The notes below the pieces were generated by a model, which worked only from the letters and a program-made list of their open reading frames with translations, searched no databases and was not told where the DNA came from. 62,060 nucleotides of DNA from JBGSUE01 sp041753515 (GTDB lineage: Bacteria > Patescibacteriota > Microgenomatia > UBA10105 > UBA927), in assembly GCA_041753515.1 (NCBI GenBank), contig JBGSUE010000056.1, forward strand, positions 1-62,060. The letters run 5' to 3'. How positions within the stretch are numbered: the stretch's first letter is position 1; the number at the start of each line of letters is the position of its first letter. Both the position numbers and the translations under genes were made by a program. Below are positions 17,569 to 26,605 of this stretch, one piece after another.

Positions 17569-19660
17569 TGATGCATGCGGTGACCGCGCTGATGAGCATT
17601 CCTGTTTTAAACATTTCGGCTTTGTAGGTGAACTGTACAGTGTGAGTCCCCCCCGGAACGAAAACAGCGCGCTGTTTCATGTTGGCGGCGTAAATTTCCG
17701 ATTTTTTTCCGTTCACGGACACCGTCCACCCCGGATAATATTTATCGGTCAATACAAGCATGCCGTCCGCGGGATTATCCTTAATTTGTACAGAAATTTT
17801 TGTATTGTCACCTGACTCGGTTAGTGTTATTTCGGGTTGTGCGGAAGATGAAGCAACAGGAGGCGGTGTGTGTTCGAGAAGCACTGAAAAACCGGGGATA
17901 AATGAGTCCGATTGCATGATATTCATGGCAGATTGGACCGTTGTTGCAGTTCGTACATCATAGGCGATATATGAACGCGGGAGGGTGCCCGGTAAGCCGT
18001 AGACGTATAAATTATATGAATCATGGGAAATCAAACCTTTCAATTCAAGTGCATCAAATGAATACGGACTGATGAGTGAGCCGATTGATTGAAGTGCTGC
18101 GAGTTTGCGTGTGGTAGCGCTGGCAGTTGAGATTTGTGATTGTTCGTCATGCGTTATCGAGCCCGTAAGACTCTGGTCAAAATAGAGAGCTCTGCGGTTG
18201 TAAATACCGGATTGTTCGCTATAGTGGGCAACATCGTATACGGCATTCGTATTCGGAAAAAGCGTATTTCGGGTGAAATAGAGATGATTGATAAGCCTGT
18301 CACCCTGATTTTGTCTGATATCTTCATACTGTTTTTCAACGGCAAACGTCATAATTCTTTCTCCGGAATTGAGGTATTTGAATATGTCCGGTTTTTCCAG
18401 CCATTCTTTTGCATTATAGAGTACGTGATATCCGTTCCAGGTATAAAATACATGGATCGTGTTGATAATAAGTAGTATCCATAAAAGTGGAGATTTGGTT
18501 TTTTTCCAGACGGAATCAAAACCGCGGGCAGACAAAACGAGAAGTATGAGTGTGAATATCCATAAAAACCGTGATGGGCTGCGGAATACGTTAAACGGCC
18601 ATATGGAATACATAAGATACGTCGGTGAATTGTTTCCGAGCATGAGAAGAAAGGACAATCCCAATGATAGCAATAGAAATATATCTGATCGTGAAAATTT
18701 TCTATTTTTCAATGACCAAAGTTCAACAAGAAGAAGTATGAGAGGTATCCAACCGAAAAATGAGGCATTTTCCCAGAAAAATACTCCATTGCCTGCTAAT
18801 TCCTGCGAGTAGGTTCCATTTACAGGATTGCCAAAATAAAACGGATTGATAAACGTAATGAAATTGGAAAGTGTATATGCGTAACGGCCGGCTGTTCCCG
18901 AATCAAATCCGCTGTTGACGATGGACTGGCCATAATATTCCTGAGACGGGAGAAGTTGGAATGCCGATAGGAGAAACGCTGAGGCAATACAGATAAAATA
19001 TATGATTCTTGGTTTGATCAATAAAGCATACAGCGCAGAAAAAATAAGTGTAATAAATACAGCCTGAGGGAATGTCGTCAGGATCTGCTGCCACAACAAA
19101 AAAATAAACAGAAGCACGTTTTTATATTCGGATTTATCTGACAGACGTTTGGTAGCCCAGAATATCCATGGGATGAGACTCAGACCCGGAATAACCATGA
19201 TGTGTTCAAGGCGCGGGATTGTGATACCGGATATAGATAGTGCAAGACCGGCCATAAGAGCTGCAGGAATACCTATTTTCATACTGCGAAGCCAAATGTA
19301 CAATCCAATACCGAATAATGAAAGTGAAAAAACGATAAACAGATTATAAGCAATAGCGAAATTGAAGAATCTGAAGAGAATAAGGTTTGGCAGATAAAAA
19401 AATCCGATTGCATCAGCATAGAGTGGATGACCGGTACCGATGAGAGATGTCCAGAATGGTATCCGGTTTTCTTGAAGAGCTTCCCACATGACGTATTTGA
19501 TTGAAATGCTTCTGTGCCATGAATCGCTTGCTCCGTAGTCAGGTGTGATAATCAGCTTCGGTTCCGGATAGAAATAGTGGAAAAAATAAACGGATACATA
19601 CAACACAATACAGAAAATAGAGATAAGATCATATTTCCATTTGCCTATCCGTGACGCCAT
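17519..19660 (-). CDS. YfhO-like membrane glycosyltransferase
   Basis: This 713-residue protein has about twelve transmembrane helices, an extracytoplasmic loop region and a final helix. The C-terminal domain has the YfhO pattern DKYYPGWTVSVNGK and then VPGGTHTVQFTY. The first external loop carries PDYGASDSW, a likely acidic donor site. YfhO proteins are linked to glycosylation of wall polymers (lipoteichoic acid) and use lipid-linked sugars. It shares a palindromic -10 box with divergent pilD and overlaps the DUF2723 gene tail to tail. Substrate unknown. Confidence 0.75.
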   Translation of the reverse strand: MASRIGKWKYDLISIFCIVLYVSVYFFHYFYPEPKLIITPDYGASDSWHRSISIKYVMWEALQENRIPFWTSLIGTGHPLYADAIGFFYLPNLILFRFFNFAIAYNLFIVFSLSLFGIGLYIWLRSMKIGIPAALMAGLALSISGITIPRLEHIMVIPGLSLIPWIFWATKRLSDKSEYKNVLLFIFLLWQQILTTFPQAVFITLIFSALYALLIKPRIIYFICIASAFLLSAFQLLPSQEYYGQSIVNSGFDSGTAGRYAYTLSNFITFINPFYFGNPVNGTYSQELAGNGVFFWENASFFGWIPLILLLVELWSLKNRKFSRSDIFLLLSLGLSFLLMLGNNSPTYLMYSIWPFNVFRSPSRFLWIFTLILLVLSARGFDSVWKKTKSPLLWILLIINTIHVFYTWNGYHVLYNAKEWLEKPDIFKYLNSGERIMTFAVEKQYEDIRQNQGDRLINHLYFTRNTLFPNTNAVYDVAHYSEQSGIYNRRALYFDQSLTGSITHDEQSQISTASATTRKLAALQSIGSLISPYSFDALELKGLISHDSYNLYVYGLPGTLPRSYIAYDVRTATTVQSAMNIMQSDSFIPGFSVLLEHTPPPVASSSAQPEITLTESGDNTKISVQIKDNPADGMLVLTDKYYPGWTVSVNGKKSEIYAANMKQRAVFVPGGTHTVQFTYKAEMFKTGMLISAVTACIIILAGFRIWLFRVRTA

Positions 19661-19666
19661 ATACCG

Positions 19667-19676
19667 TAGTATACTA
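19667..19676. promoter_or_regulatory. Shared palindromic -10 box for divergent pilD and the YfhO-like gene
   Basis: TAGTATACTA is a perfect palindrome in the 23-base gap between the two start codons. It gives TATACT on the plus strand (19670-19675), eight bases before the pilD ATG, and TATACT on the minus strand (19668-19673), seven bases before the other ATG. Any -35 element would lie inside the opposite gene; none is strong. Confidence 0.55.
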
Positions 19677-19683
19677 AAATTAT

Positions 19684-20394
19684 ATGCTTCTGTATCTGTT
19701 TATTCTGGGTATATGTATCGGATCATTTTTGAATGTGGTTATTGACCGGTTGCCGGAGGGTAAAAAGTTAAACGGCAGGTCGAAGTGCGACCACTGCAGA
19801 CGGACACTGACGCCGTTTGAACTTATTCCCATCGTTTCATGGATTCTCCAGCGCGGGAAAAGCAGGTGCTGCGGCAGGAAACTGTCTGTTCAGTACCCTC
19901 TTATAGAATTAGCAACGGGTATCGGATTCGTGTTTACGTATATGCATTTCCAGTCGTTTTTATGGCTTGGGATTTTTTCAGTACTTTTAGCTATCGCCGT
20001 CATCGACCTTAAAACCCAGCTTATTCCTGATATTCTTGTCTATATTCTGGGCGGATTGGCTCTTTTTGCACTCCCCTTCCCTCCCCCTATTCTGCCTGCG
20101 CTTGGAAGCTGGGCATTCCTTTATGTTATATGGTTTATAACGCGCGGCCGCGGCATGGGATATGGGGACGTCAAACTCGTCTTTGTTTTAGGACTTCTTG
20201 CGGGATATCCGGGAGTCATCATACTTTTTTACACTGCTTTCTTGACTGGGGCATTAGTGGGTGTCATACTGATATTAGGAAAGTATTCGGGCTTGAAAAG
20301 TAAAATACCGTTCGGTCCGTTTCTGATTCTCGGAATTGTCATAAGCATTCTGTATCAGAATCGGATTATGGATTGGTGGAAAGGGCTATTATGA
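19684..20394 (+). CDS. pilD: Prepilin leader peptidase PilD
   Basis: This 236-residue membrane aspartyl protease cleaves and usually N-methylates prepilins. The N-terminal cytoplasmic zinc loop has CDHC (35, 38) and a CC pair (62-63) in place of the second CxxC. The catalytic residues are Asp108 (VIDLKTQLIPD) and Asp162 in GMGYGD, as in GxGD proteases. It has about seven membrane helices. The start is supported by the -10 box eight bases upstream. The stop overlaps the next pilin gene by ATGA. Confidence 0.95.
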   Translation: MLLYLFILGICIGSFLNVVIDRLPEGKKLNGRSKCDHCRRTLTPFELIPIVSWILQRGKSRCCGRKLSVQYPLIELATGIGFVFTYMHFQSFLWLGIFSVLLAIAVIDLKTQLIPDILVYILGGLALFALPFPPPILPALGSWAFLYVIWFITRGRGMGYGDVKLVFVLGLLAGYPGVIILFYTAFLTGALVGVILILGKYSGLKSKIPFGPFLILGIVISILYQNRIMDWWKGLL

Positions 20395-20801
20395 AAAAAG
20401 GCTTTACACTTCTGGAACTGTTGGTCGTTATTGCTGTAGCCGCAATTCTTGTGTCGATTGCCAGCGCGTCGTATACGAGCGCGCAGAAGAAAGCACGCGA
20501 TGCCCGGCGCTCCAGTGACATGCATGCGGTCCAAAACGCCGCCGAACAATACTATGCGGATAATGTATTTTATCCTCCCAATGAAACTTTCGGTGCTGCA
20601 TATCTTCCGGCCGGTTTTCCGTCTGAACCAAAAACCGGATGGGATGCGTATGTATATACACCAATTGGAGTTGCTCCTCATGCAGGATATTACGCGTGTG
20701 CGAAATTAGAAAGTCCTAAAGGTAATGCAACTGCCTCAGACGGAACAGGATTTGGAACAACAACGACTGGAACACATTATTGCGTGAAAAATTTACAATG
20801 A
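20391..20801 (+). CDS. Type IV prepilin-like protein
   Basis: This 136-residue prepilin has leader MKKG and mature start FTLLELLVVIAVAAILVSIA, with Glu5 present. The motif SYTSAQKKARDARRSSDMHAVQNA after the helix is typical of small pilins and GspG-like pseudopilins. The ATG overlaps the pilD stop, so it is translationally coupled. It is one of six consecutive prepilin-like genes; a minor pilin role is most likely. Confidence 0.85.
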   Translation: MKKGFTLLELLVVIAVAAILVSIASASYTSAQKKARDARRSSDMHAVQNAAEQYYADNVFYPPNETFGAAYLPAGFPSEPKTGWDAYVYTPIGVAPHAGYYACAKLESPKGNATASDGTGFGTTTTGTHYCVKNLQ

Positions 20802-21205
20802 AAAAAGGTTTTACTTTAATTGAATTGCTGGTAGTCGGGACGATTTTGGCAGTATTGGCTGCAGGGGCGTTTGTGTCGTACTCCACGACCACTGCCCGGT
20901 CGCGGGACAGCAAGCGGCTAAGCGACATCGAACAGGTCCGTTCAGCCCTTGAAATGTTCAGAGCGGATAATGCGAGTTATTATCAGGCAACAGGATCAGT
21001 TGTGTCTACATTGGGGATCCTCTCTCCTGATTATATATCCAAGTTGCCATCCGATCCGAAATTCGCTTCTACATTTGATTATTATTATAATTCTGCCGCG
21101 CCAGCTGCAACATATGAGCTCTGTGCAAAAACGGAAAATCTCACCGATCCCGGAACATGTACGTGTTCAGATGCTAATTATAACTACTGTACGAAGAATC
21201 CATGA
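20798..21205 (+). CDS. Type IV prepilin-like protein
   Basis: This 135-residue prepilin has leader MKKG and mature start FTLIELLVVGTILAVLAAGA, with Glu5. The globular part resembles its upstream neighbour (ARSRDSKRLSDIEQVRSALEMF), so the two are probably tandem duplicates. Three Cys near the end (NLTDPGTCTCSDANYNYC) allow a disulfide. ATGA overlap with the previous gene. Confidence 0.85.
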   Translation: MKKGFTLIELLVVGTILAVLAAGAFVSYSTTTARSRDSKRLSDIEQVRSALEMFRADNASYYQATGSVVSTLGILSPDYISKLPSDPKFASTFDYYYNSAAPAATYELCAKTENLTDPGTCTCSDANYNYCTKNP

Positions 21206-21208
21206 TGT

Positions 21209-21688
21209 ATGTATGAGAAAATTCAAAAAGGATATACTCTCATCGAACTTCTGGTTGTGGCAGGAATCATAGCCTCCACTATCGGATTTACTATAGCTGG
21301 CTACGGTGCGTTCAATAAATCCCAAAAAGTCAGGCAGGCGGCACTTACGGTGAAAAACAACCTGCGTCTTGCCCAGTCCAAAGCCATCAGCGCCCAGAAC
21401 CCGGGTATTGCCGGATGCGACGATCTTGTGGGGTATGAAGCATACCGGACAAGCGATACCACCTATGCCATCCGGGTTGTGTGCAATACTGCCTCCCCGA
21501 TCACTACTGCAGATGTGAATTCGTTTACTCTTCAGGAAGGAGTCGAATTTACCGGAAACTGGTCTCTTATTTTTTATCCACTTACCAGCGGTGTAGATGC
21601 GGCAGAAGTAATCGGTTTAGAGTTGCCTGGTACAACGTATACAGGAAGCGTAACAGTTGAAATGAGCGGCGATATGAAAGTGACCTAG
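21209..21688 (+). CDS. Minor pseudopilin, GspH/FimT-like
   Basis: This 159-residue prepilin-like protein has leader MYEKIQKG and mature start YTLIELLVVAGIIASTIGFT; a Tyr replaces the usual Phe at +1. The stretch VKNNLRLAQSKAISAQNPG followed by a beta-rich region matches GspH/FimT, minor pilins that form the tip initiation complex. Start follows the previous stop by three bases. Confidence 0.8.
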   Translation: MYEKIQKGYTLIELLVVAGIIASTIGFTIAGYGAFNKSQKVRQAALTVKNNLRLAQSKAISAQNPGIAGCDDLVGYEAYRTSDTTYAIRVVCNTASPITTADVNSFTLQEGVEFTGNWSLIFYPLTSGVDAAEVIGLELPGTTYTGSVTVEMSGDMKVT

Positions 21689-21689
21689 T

Positions 21690-22103
21690 ATGAATAAAGG
21701 ACAGACATTGATCGAAGCGATTATTGCCACGCTAGTCGTTATTCTATTGGCAACCGGACTCATATCCGGTACGACTGCGGCCTTGAAAGCTAGCCAGAGT
21801 GCCCGCTACCGGGCACTGGGTACCAAAATGGCGCAGGAAGGAATTGAGATCGTGAGAAATAAGCGCGATGAAGGATGGAACGGATTTATCAGCCATTATG
21901 TGTTGACGGATGCAGTACCGAAAACAGCAACAGAAAATATCACAATTACAGAGGGATCACTGACATTTCAATTTACGCGGGATATCACACTTACCTACAC
22001 AAGCGGCAACCAGACAACGACGGTATTTGTTGATGTGACATGGTCAGAAGGATCAGCCACACGGCACGCAAAAGCAGAAACGATTTTAACGAATTGGAGA
22101 TAA
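21690..22103 (+). CDS. Minor pseudopilin, GspI/PilV-like
   Basis: This 137-residue protein has leader MNKG and mature start QTLIEAIIATLVVILLATGL, with Glu5. The following KMAQEGIEIVRNKRDEGWNG resembles the A-x-x-G-I-E-x-x-R block of GspI/PilV proteins. It starts one base after the previous stop and is followed at once by the PilW-like gene. Confidence 0.8.
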   Translation: MNKGQTLIEAIIATLVVILLATGLISGTTAALKASQSARYRALGTKMAQEGIEIVRNKRDEGWNGFISHYVLTDAVPKTATENITITEGSLTFQFTRDITLTYTSGNQTTTVFVDVTWSEGSATRHAKAETILTNWR

Positions 22104-22104
22104 G

Positions 22105-22641
22105 ATGAAACGCGGTTTTACTATTATTGAAGTATTGGTAACCATTGTCATTGTGGCAATGCTTGGAATAGTTATCGTGCAGTCGTTTATAACGACGATT
22201 ACAACGAGCACAAAAACGGAGCTTATTAAGGATGTTAAACAGAGCGGTGATTATGTTCTGGAAATGATATCCCGTCGGGTACGTAATGCCGATACGCTTG
22301 ACTGTACAACCGCCAATGAGATACGTACAGTAAACCAGGACAATTCCCAATCACGGTTTTACAGTATTCTGAATAGCGGAGTCTGTAGAATTGCCGAAGA
22401 GTATACGGATCCTGTTGGTGCAGTGACTACTAATTATCTGAGCGCGGACAATCTGACGGCGGGTGATGTTTCCGGTTGCAGTACATATTTGTCTGTTTCA
22501 TGCACAATGATCGCAAGCCAATACGCAAAAGCCGCTGTTTCTTTTTCCCTTCAGCAGAAGCCGGCGGCGGGACTTAAACTGTATGAACAGGCGGCGCAGA
22601 AATTCGAGACAACGATCAGCTTGAGGAATGTCGTGTATTAA
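22105..22641 (+). CDS. Minor pseudopilin, GspJ/PilW-like
   Basis: This 178-residue protein has leader MKRG and mature start FTIIEVLVTIVIVAMLGIVI, with Glu5. The helix continues into KQSGDYVLEMISRRVRNAD, the pattern of GspJ/PilW pseudopilins. Cys residues at DCTT, VCRI and GCSTYLSVSC could form disulfides. It belongs to the tip-complex gene set 21209-23497. Confidence 0.8.
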   Translation: MKRGFTIIEVLVTIVIVAMLGIVIVQSFITTITTSTKTELIKDVKQSGDYVLEMISRRVRNADTLDCTTANEIRTVNQDNSQSRFYSILNSGVCRIAEEYTDPVGAVTTNYLSADNLTAGDVSGCSTYLSVSCTMIASQYAKAAVSFSLQQKPAAGLKLYEQAAQKFETTISLRNVVY

Positions 22642-22666
22642 TCTAAAATATATATAATTACGAATT

Positions 22667-23497
22667 ATGAATTACGAATTACGAATTTCGAGTACACATC
22701 AGTCTGGACAAATATTGCTCATCACGCTGTTAGTATTGTCCGTGGCGCTTACGGTAGCCCTTTCGGTTATCGGTAGGACAACGACGGATGTGTCCATAAG
22801 CAGCCAGATCGAGGAATCCAATAGGGCATTTTCGGCTGCAGAGGCCGGAATTGAGGAAGCTCTCCGTTTGGGAGCCGCTCCCGGTGGAACACTTATGCTT
22901 TCACAAAGCAATACGACAGCAGACGTCACTGCAACGACAGTCGGGACAACCGATACATATGATGCAGGTGTTGCGCAGGTGGGTGAAGCCAAAACCATCT
23001 GGCTTATCCCCCATGATCCGGTAACAGGAGATCCTGTTTATGCCGGGCCGGGATACGGTCCGTCACGCACTATCACCGTCTGCTGGAGTAACTCTGCAGC
23101 ACTGGAAATCACCGTGTATTATGAAAAAAGCGGAAGTATAGGCATTGCGAAATCCGGATATGACCCGACAGGATCTGCTATCGGGTATACCGCAGCATCT
23201 GCCAACATCGGAGATATATGTGGCGAAGGAACGCAGCTCACTGATTATTTTACTACAATCGATTTTTCATCATATGCACCGGACACCCTCTATATGATGA
23301 GGATCCGGCCCAAGTACAGCCAGTCGCTGATACGTTTGAAAGCCCAGGATCCTCTGCCGGGTCTTGGGAATGAATTCACGTCGTGCGGATCGTCTGTACC
23401 GGGAGTCACGCGGTGTATTAAAGCATACCAGTTATACCCGGAACCTCCCGATCTTTTTGATTATGTGCTATATTCAAATACCGGTCCTATTCAATAA
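22667..23497 (+). CDS. PilX/GspK-like pilus assembly protein
   Basis: This 276-residue protein has an N-terminal membrane helix SGQILLITLLVLSVALTVALS followed by ESNRAFSAAEAGIEEALRL, the hallmark of PilX-type proteins (AFxAAEAGIE). It lacks the Glu5 and Gly-Phe cleavage site of the others. The proposed ATG lies within a tandem AATTACGA-type repeat (22657-22694), which makes the exact start uncertain. It completes the minor pilin set before pilM. Confidence 0.75.
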   Translation: MNYELRISSTHQSGQILLITLLVLSVALTVALSVIGRTTTDVSISSQIEESNRAFSAAEAGIEEALRLGAAPGGTLMLSQSNTTADVTATTVGTTDTYDAGVAQVGEAKTIWLIPHDPVTGDPVYAGPGYGPSRTITVCWSNSAALEITVYYEKSGSIGIAKSGYDPTGSAIGYTAASANIGDICGEGTQLTDYFTTIDFSSYAPDTLYMMRIRPKYSQSLIRLKAQDPLPGLGNEFTSCGSSVPGVTRCIKAYQLYPEPPDLFDYVLYSNTGPIQ

Positions 23498-23511
23498 TTT
23501 TATGCCTGCCT

Positions 23512-24531
23512 ATGATTACTAAAATCGGTGTTGACATCGGATCACATTCCATAAAACTTGTTGAGCTAGCACATGAAAAAGACAGCGTCCGGTTGATTGC
23601 GGCTGGTGCCATCGCCACACCGCCAAAATCTCTTAATTCCCAGATTGATGCCGACCAGAAAGCCCTTGCCAATGCCATAAAACAACTTGTGAAGCAGACA
23701 ATGGCCAGAAGCCGCGATGTGATTATATCCCTGCCCGAATCGCAGGTGTTTACGCGTGTTATCGAGGTTCCCCAATTGTCTCAACGAGAATTGGCAAGCG
23801 CCATACGCTGGGAAGCCGAGCAGTATGTCCCACTTCCATTGGATCAGGTGAATCTAGATTTTTCAATATTACGGGATTCAAAAGTTACCTCAAGCGGAAA
23901 AATGGATGTCCTGTTGGTTGCAAGCCCGAAAACACTCGTTGAGAAATACGTTGCACTTATGGAAAACGCGGATTTGAATCCTATTGCTGCCGAAACGGAA
24001 ATCATTGCGATATCCCGTTCGCTCGTTCGCACAACGGCAATGGTGAAAAATGTCATGATTGTGTCACTGGGCGCACAAACAACGGATCTTGCTATCGTAC
24101 GGGAAGGAATTCTTGCCTTCACCCGTTCCATTTCTACAGGCGGTGAGGCATTGTCCCGCGCACTCATACAAGGATTGGAATTTAATCCCATGCAGGCTGA
24201 ACAGTTCAAACAGACGTACGGGCTTGAAAAAGACAAGCTTGAGGGAAAAATTGTGGCAGCCGTCCGACCGATTATGGATACCATTGTCAGCGAGATGACA
24301 CGGGCAATTGCCTATTTTCAGGAAAAATATACCACTGACCGCGTGGAGGTTATTCTCATCTGCGGTGGTACTGCAAAATTGCCCGGAATGGTAAGCTATA
24401 TTGCCGAATCAACCGGAGTAGAAACACAACTGGGCAATCCGTGGCTTGGTATCAAATATGAACAGCGTTTTACCGTATTGGAACCTGAAGGAGCAACATT
24501 TGCAGTGGCGATCGGTTTAGCTTTAAGGTGA
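23512..24531 (+). CDS. pilM: Type IV pilus assembly protein PilM
   Basis: This 339-residue actin-like cytoplasmic ATPase-fold protein recruits PilN to the inner-membrane platform. The phosphate-1 loop VDIGSHSIKLVEL, the second loop VSLGAQTTDLAIV and the adenosine region LICGGTAKLPGM are all present. Downstream pilN and pilO complete the alignment subcomplex. PilP and PilQ are absent, as expected for a cell without an outer membrane. Confidence 0.92.
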   Translation: MITKIGVDIGSHSIKLVELAHEKDSVRLIAAGAIATPPKSLNSQIDADQKALANAIKQLVKQTMARSRDVIISLPESQVFTRVIEVPQLSQRELASAIRWEAEQYVPLPLDQVNLDFSILRDSKVTSSGKMDVLLVASPKTLVEKYVALMENADLNPIAAETEIIAISRSLVRTTAMVKNVMIVSLGAQTTDLAIVREGILAFTRSISTGGEALSRALIQGLEFNPMQAEQFKQTYGLEKDKLEGKIVAAVRPIMDTIVSEMTRAIAYFQEKYTTDRVEVILICGGTAKLPGMVSYIAESTGVETQLGNPWLGIKYEQRFTVLEPEGATFAVAIGLALR

Positions 24532-24536
24532 CGTGT

Positions 24537-25085
24537 ATGAATCCATCATCAAATATCAATCTTATCAAATCGGATACCCAGAATCTGGAAAGCTTAATAC
24601 CGATTCAGAATCTCTACCGTAATTTCAGTATCATAGTTTTGTTTATTGTCGTCGTTGCCGGACTTCTGACAATTTCAGGATATATCATCTTCGGTATCAG
24701 AGGGCAGGCGCTTGTAAATCAGAAGTCATCACTTCTTACCCGTCTGGAAGCGCAAAAAACGAAAGAAACACTGTTTTTGGCGGCTCGCAGCAGACTGAAA
24801 ATTGTGAAAGAAGTGCTCGATACATCCCGCAAAAAATCTGTATTCCTTACGAATGCCCAATCTGTTGCAGACGCTCCGGTGTTGGGAACGGTCACGGAAG
24901 ATGTTTCCGGAAGAGTATCCATGACATACAAGGTGTTGTCAATTGAAGATGCTATAGGACTTAATGACAGGATACTTGATCTGTATGAAGCAGGGATGAT
25001 AGACGACGTGAATCTGCTTGGCCTCAGCATCAGCCAGGACTATTCGATATCATTGTCGTATGATTATAAACCTGTCTGGAAATAA
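24537..25085 (+). CDS. pilN: Type IV pilus assembly protein PilN-like
   Basis: This 182-residue bitopic membrane protein starts with the PilM-binding motif N-x-N-L-I (SSNINLIKSD), followed by one membrane helix (about 32-55), a coiled coil and a small ferredoxin-like domain. A GTG at 24528 overlapping the pilM stop is an alternative start adding three residues; the ATG at 24537 is preferred because the NINLI motif normally sits near the N-terminus. Confidence 0.82.
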   Translation: MNPSSNINLIKSDTQNLESLIPIQNLYRNFSIIVLFIVVVAGLLTISGYIIFGIRGQALVNQKSSLLTRLEAQKTKETLFLAARSRLKIVKEVLDTSRKKSVFLTNAQSVADAPVLGTVTEDVSGRVSMTYKVLSIEDAIGLNDRILDLYEAGMIDDVNLLGLSISQDYSISLSYDYKPVWK

Positions 25086-25088
25086 ACT

Positions 25089-25826
25089 ATGACATTTCGG
25101 AAATTTTTACGGATGTACAATAAATTTGTCCTTCCGACAGTTATTCTTGTTATATGTATCATTGCTGTATTTTCAGGTATCGTCCCTGCTGTCAGATCGA
25201 TTCAGAATCAGTATATTGAGCAGGATGCTCTCAATAAGGAAATCGCTGTCATCCGTAAAAAAGTTCAAACTCTGGAAGCACTTGATGAGAACACATTGCG
25301 GCGTCAGGTTATTGATCTGATGACTGCTGTACCGCCATCGAAACAATTACCGTCGGTATTTTCAACACTGGATAGTGTGGCGCTTCAGTCCGGTGTCACT
25401 GTTGATTCCATGTCGATGGGTAGCAGCGGCAATATCGCGTCGGATTCCTCATCTGCTGCTTCATCACTTTCGCGCAGTACCAGCGGTCTTTTGGATATCG
25501 AAATGAGCGTCAATGGTACGAGTGATCAGGCGAAGCAATTTCTGGATACCCTTGCAGACGTCAGGCGTTTTGTGCGGGTTAATTCATTTTCTGCAGGGTA
25601 TGGTGAGGATGGATTGGTGAAAATGGGATTGTTATTGGATGCGTTTTATGCTCCGTATCCAAAAACACTCGGGAAATCTGGTGATCTTCTTGAGCCGTTC
25701 ACCGCAAACGAAGAAGTGTTATTATCGCAAGTAGCGCGGATGCCTCTTATCAGTCAGGAGCTTGCGCAGTATGAGAGTTTGCCGCCGGTAGAATACGGAA
25801 ACAAAGCCGACCCGTTTTCGTACTGA
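25089..25826 (+). CDS. pilO: Type IV pilus assembly protein PilO-like
   Basis: This 245-residue protein has one N-terminal membrane helix (LPTVILVICIIAVFSGIVPAV), a coiled coil (about 38-75), the PPSKQLPSVFSTLDSVALQSGV segment typical of PilO and a ferredoxin-like domain. A low-complexity Ser-rich insert (SSGNIASDSSSAASSLSRS) lies near 115-135. Identified by gene order after pilM-pilN and by fold layout. It is the last gene of the pilus operon; a hairpin repeat follows. Confidence 0.8.
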   Translation: MTFRKFLRMYNKFVLPTVILVICIIAVFSGIVPAVRSIQNQYIEQDALNKEIAVIRKKVQTLEALDENTLRRQVIDLMTAVPPSKQLPSVFSTLDSVALQSGVTVDSMSMGSSGNIASDSSSAASSLSRSTSGLLDIEMSVNGTSDQAKQFLDTLADVRRFVRVNSFSAGYGEDGLVKMGLLLDAFYAPYPKTLGKSGDLLEPFTANEEVLLSQVARMPLISQELAQYESLPPVEYGNKADPFSY

Positions 25827-25827
25827 G

Positions 25828-25954
25828 TGTCATTGCGAGTCCGTTCCGACCGCGTGCCGCCATAGCTTTAGCGGTGGAGCACGGCGCGGCAATCTCATCA
25901 ATAGTTCTGAATCATCTCGAGATCGCCACGCTCGCTGACTCGCTCGCGATGACA
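25828..25954. repeat. Dispersed hairpin repeat (TGTCATYGCGAG type)
   Basis: Begins TGTCATTGCGAG and ends CTCGCGATGACA, with internal inverted segments (CGCCATAGCTTTAGCGG and GAGATCGCC). It matches the unit at 7679-7775 and fills the convergent gap between pilO and trmD, where a bidirectional hairpin could also act as a terminator. Confidence 0.85.
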
Positions 25955-25957
25955 GTA

Positions 25958-26605
25958 TTAAGTAGAGTTATCTTTTTTCCATTCTTCAATCTTTTTATGA
26001 TTTCCGGATAAAAGTACTTCGGGAACTTTCATGCCCTGGTATTCCCGCGGTTCAGTGTACTGGGGATACTCATGCATCTGTTTTTCGGAGAATGATTCGT
26101 CTGTGGCTGCATTTTCCCGAATAACGCCGGGGATAAGGCGTGCGACGCCGTCAATAATTGCCATCGATGGTATTTCCCCGCCAGTCAATATAAAATCTCC
26201 CAGAGATATTTTCTCATCCACAAGATTGCCGGCTCTTTCGTCGACGCCTTCATAATGTCCGGCTATAATAATGATATGCGTATATGTGGCAAGCGCAGAT
26301 AAGGTTTTTTGGACAAGACGTGCTCCGCGTGGATCCGTGAGGATAATACGTGTTTGCGAACGGGCTATCCGTGATGAGCGCAGGATTTTTGTCAACGCCC
26401 GGTCGATAACGTCCACACGCAAAATCATTCCCGATCCTCCGCCATACGGTTTTCCATCTACAGTTTTGTAAGAATCAAGTGCATAATCACGCAGCTGAAT
26501 AAACTCTATTGTTATGAGTTTTTTTTTCGCTGCACGTCCGATAATTGACGTCTCAAGCGCTTCATAAAACATTTCGGGAAACAGTGTGATGAGAGAAAAT
26601 CTCAT
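25958..26605 (-). CDS. trmD: tRNA (guanine-N1-)-methyltransferase TrmD
   Basis: This 215-residue SPOUT-family enzyme methylates G37 of tRNAs with SAM, preventing frameshifting. The trefoil-knot SAM site is intact: IIIIAGHYEGVDERAGNLVDE followed by ISLGDFILTGGEIPSMAIIDGVARLIPGV. The catalytic Asp in LTDPRG-type context and the C-terminal QYTEPREYQG are also seen. It overlaps khpA by four bases and ends the rpsP-khpA-trmD operon, an arrangement common in bacteria. Confidence 0.96.
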   Translation of the reverse strand: MRFSLITLFPEMFYEALETSIIGRAAKKKLITIEFIQLRDYALDSYKTVDGKPYGGGSGMILRVDVIDRALTKILRSSRIARSQTRIILTDPRGARLVQKTLSALATYTHIIIIAGHYEGVDERAGNLVDEKISLGDFILTGGEIPSMAIIDGVARLIPGVIRENAATDESFSEKQMHEYPQYTEPREYQGMKVPEVLLSGNHKKIEEWKKDNST

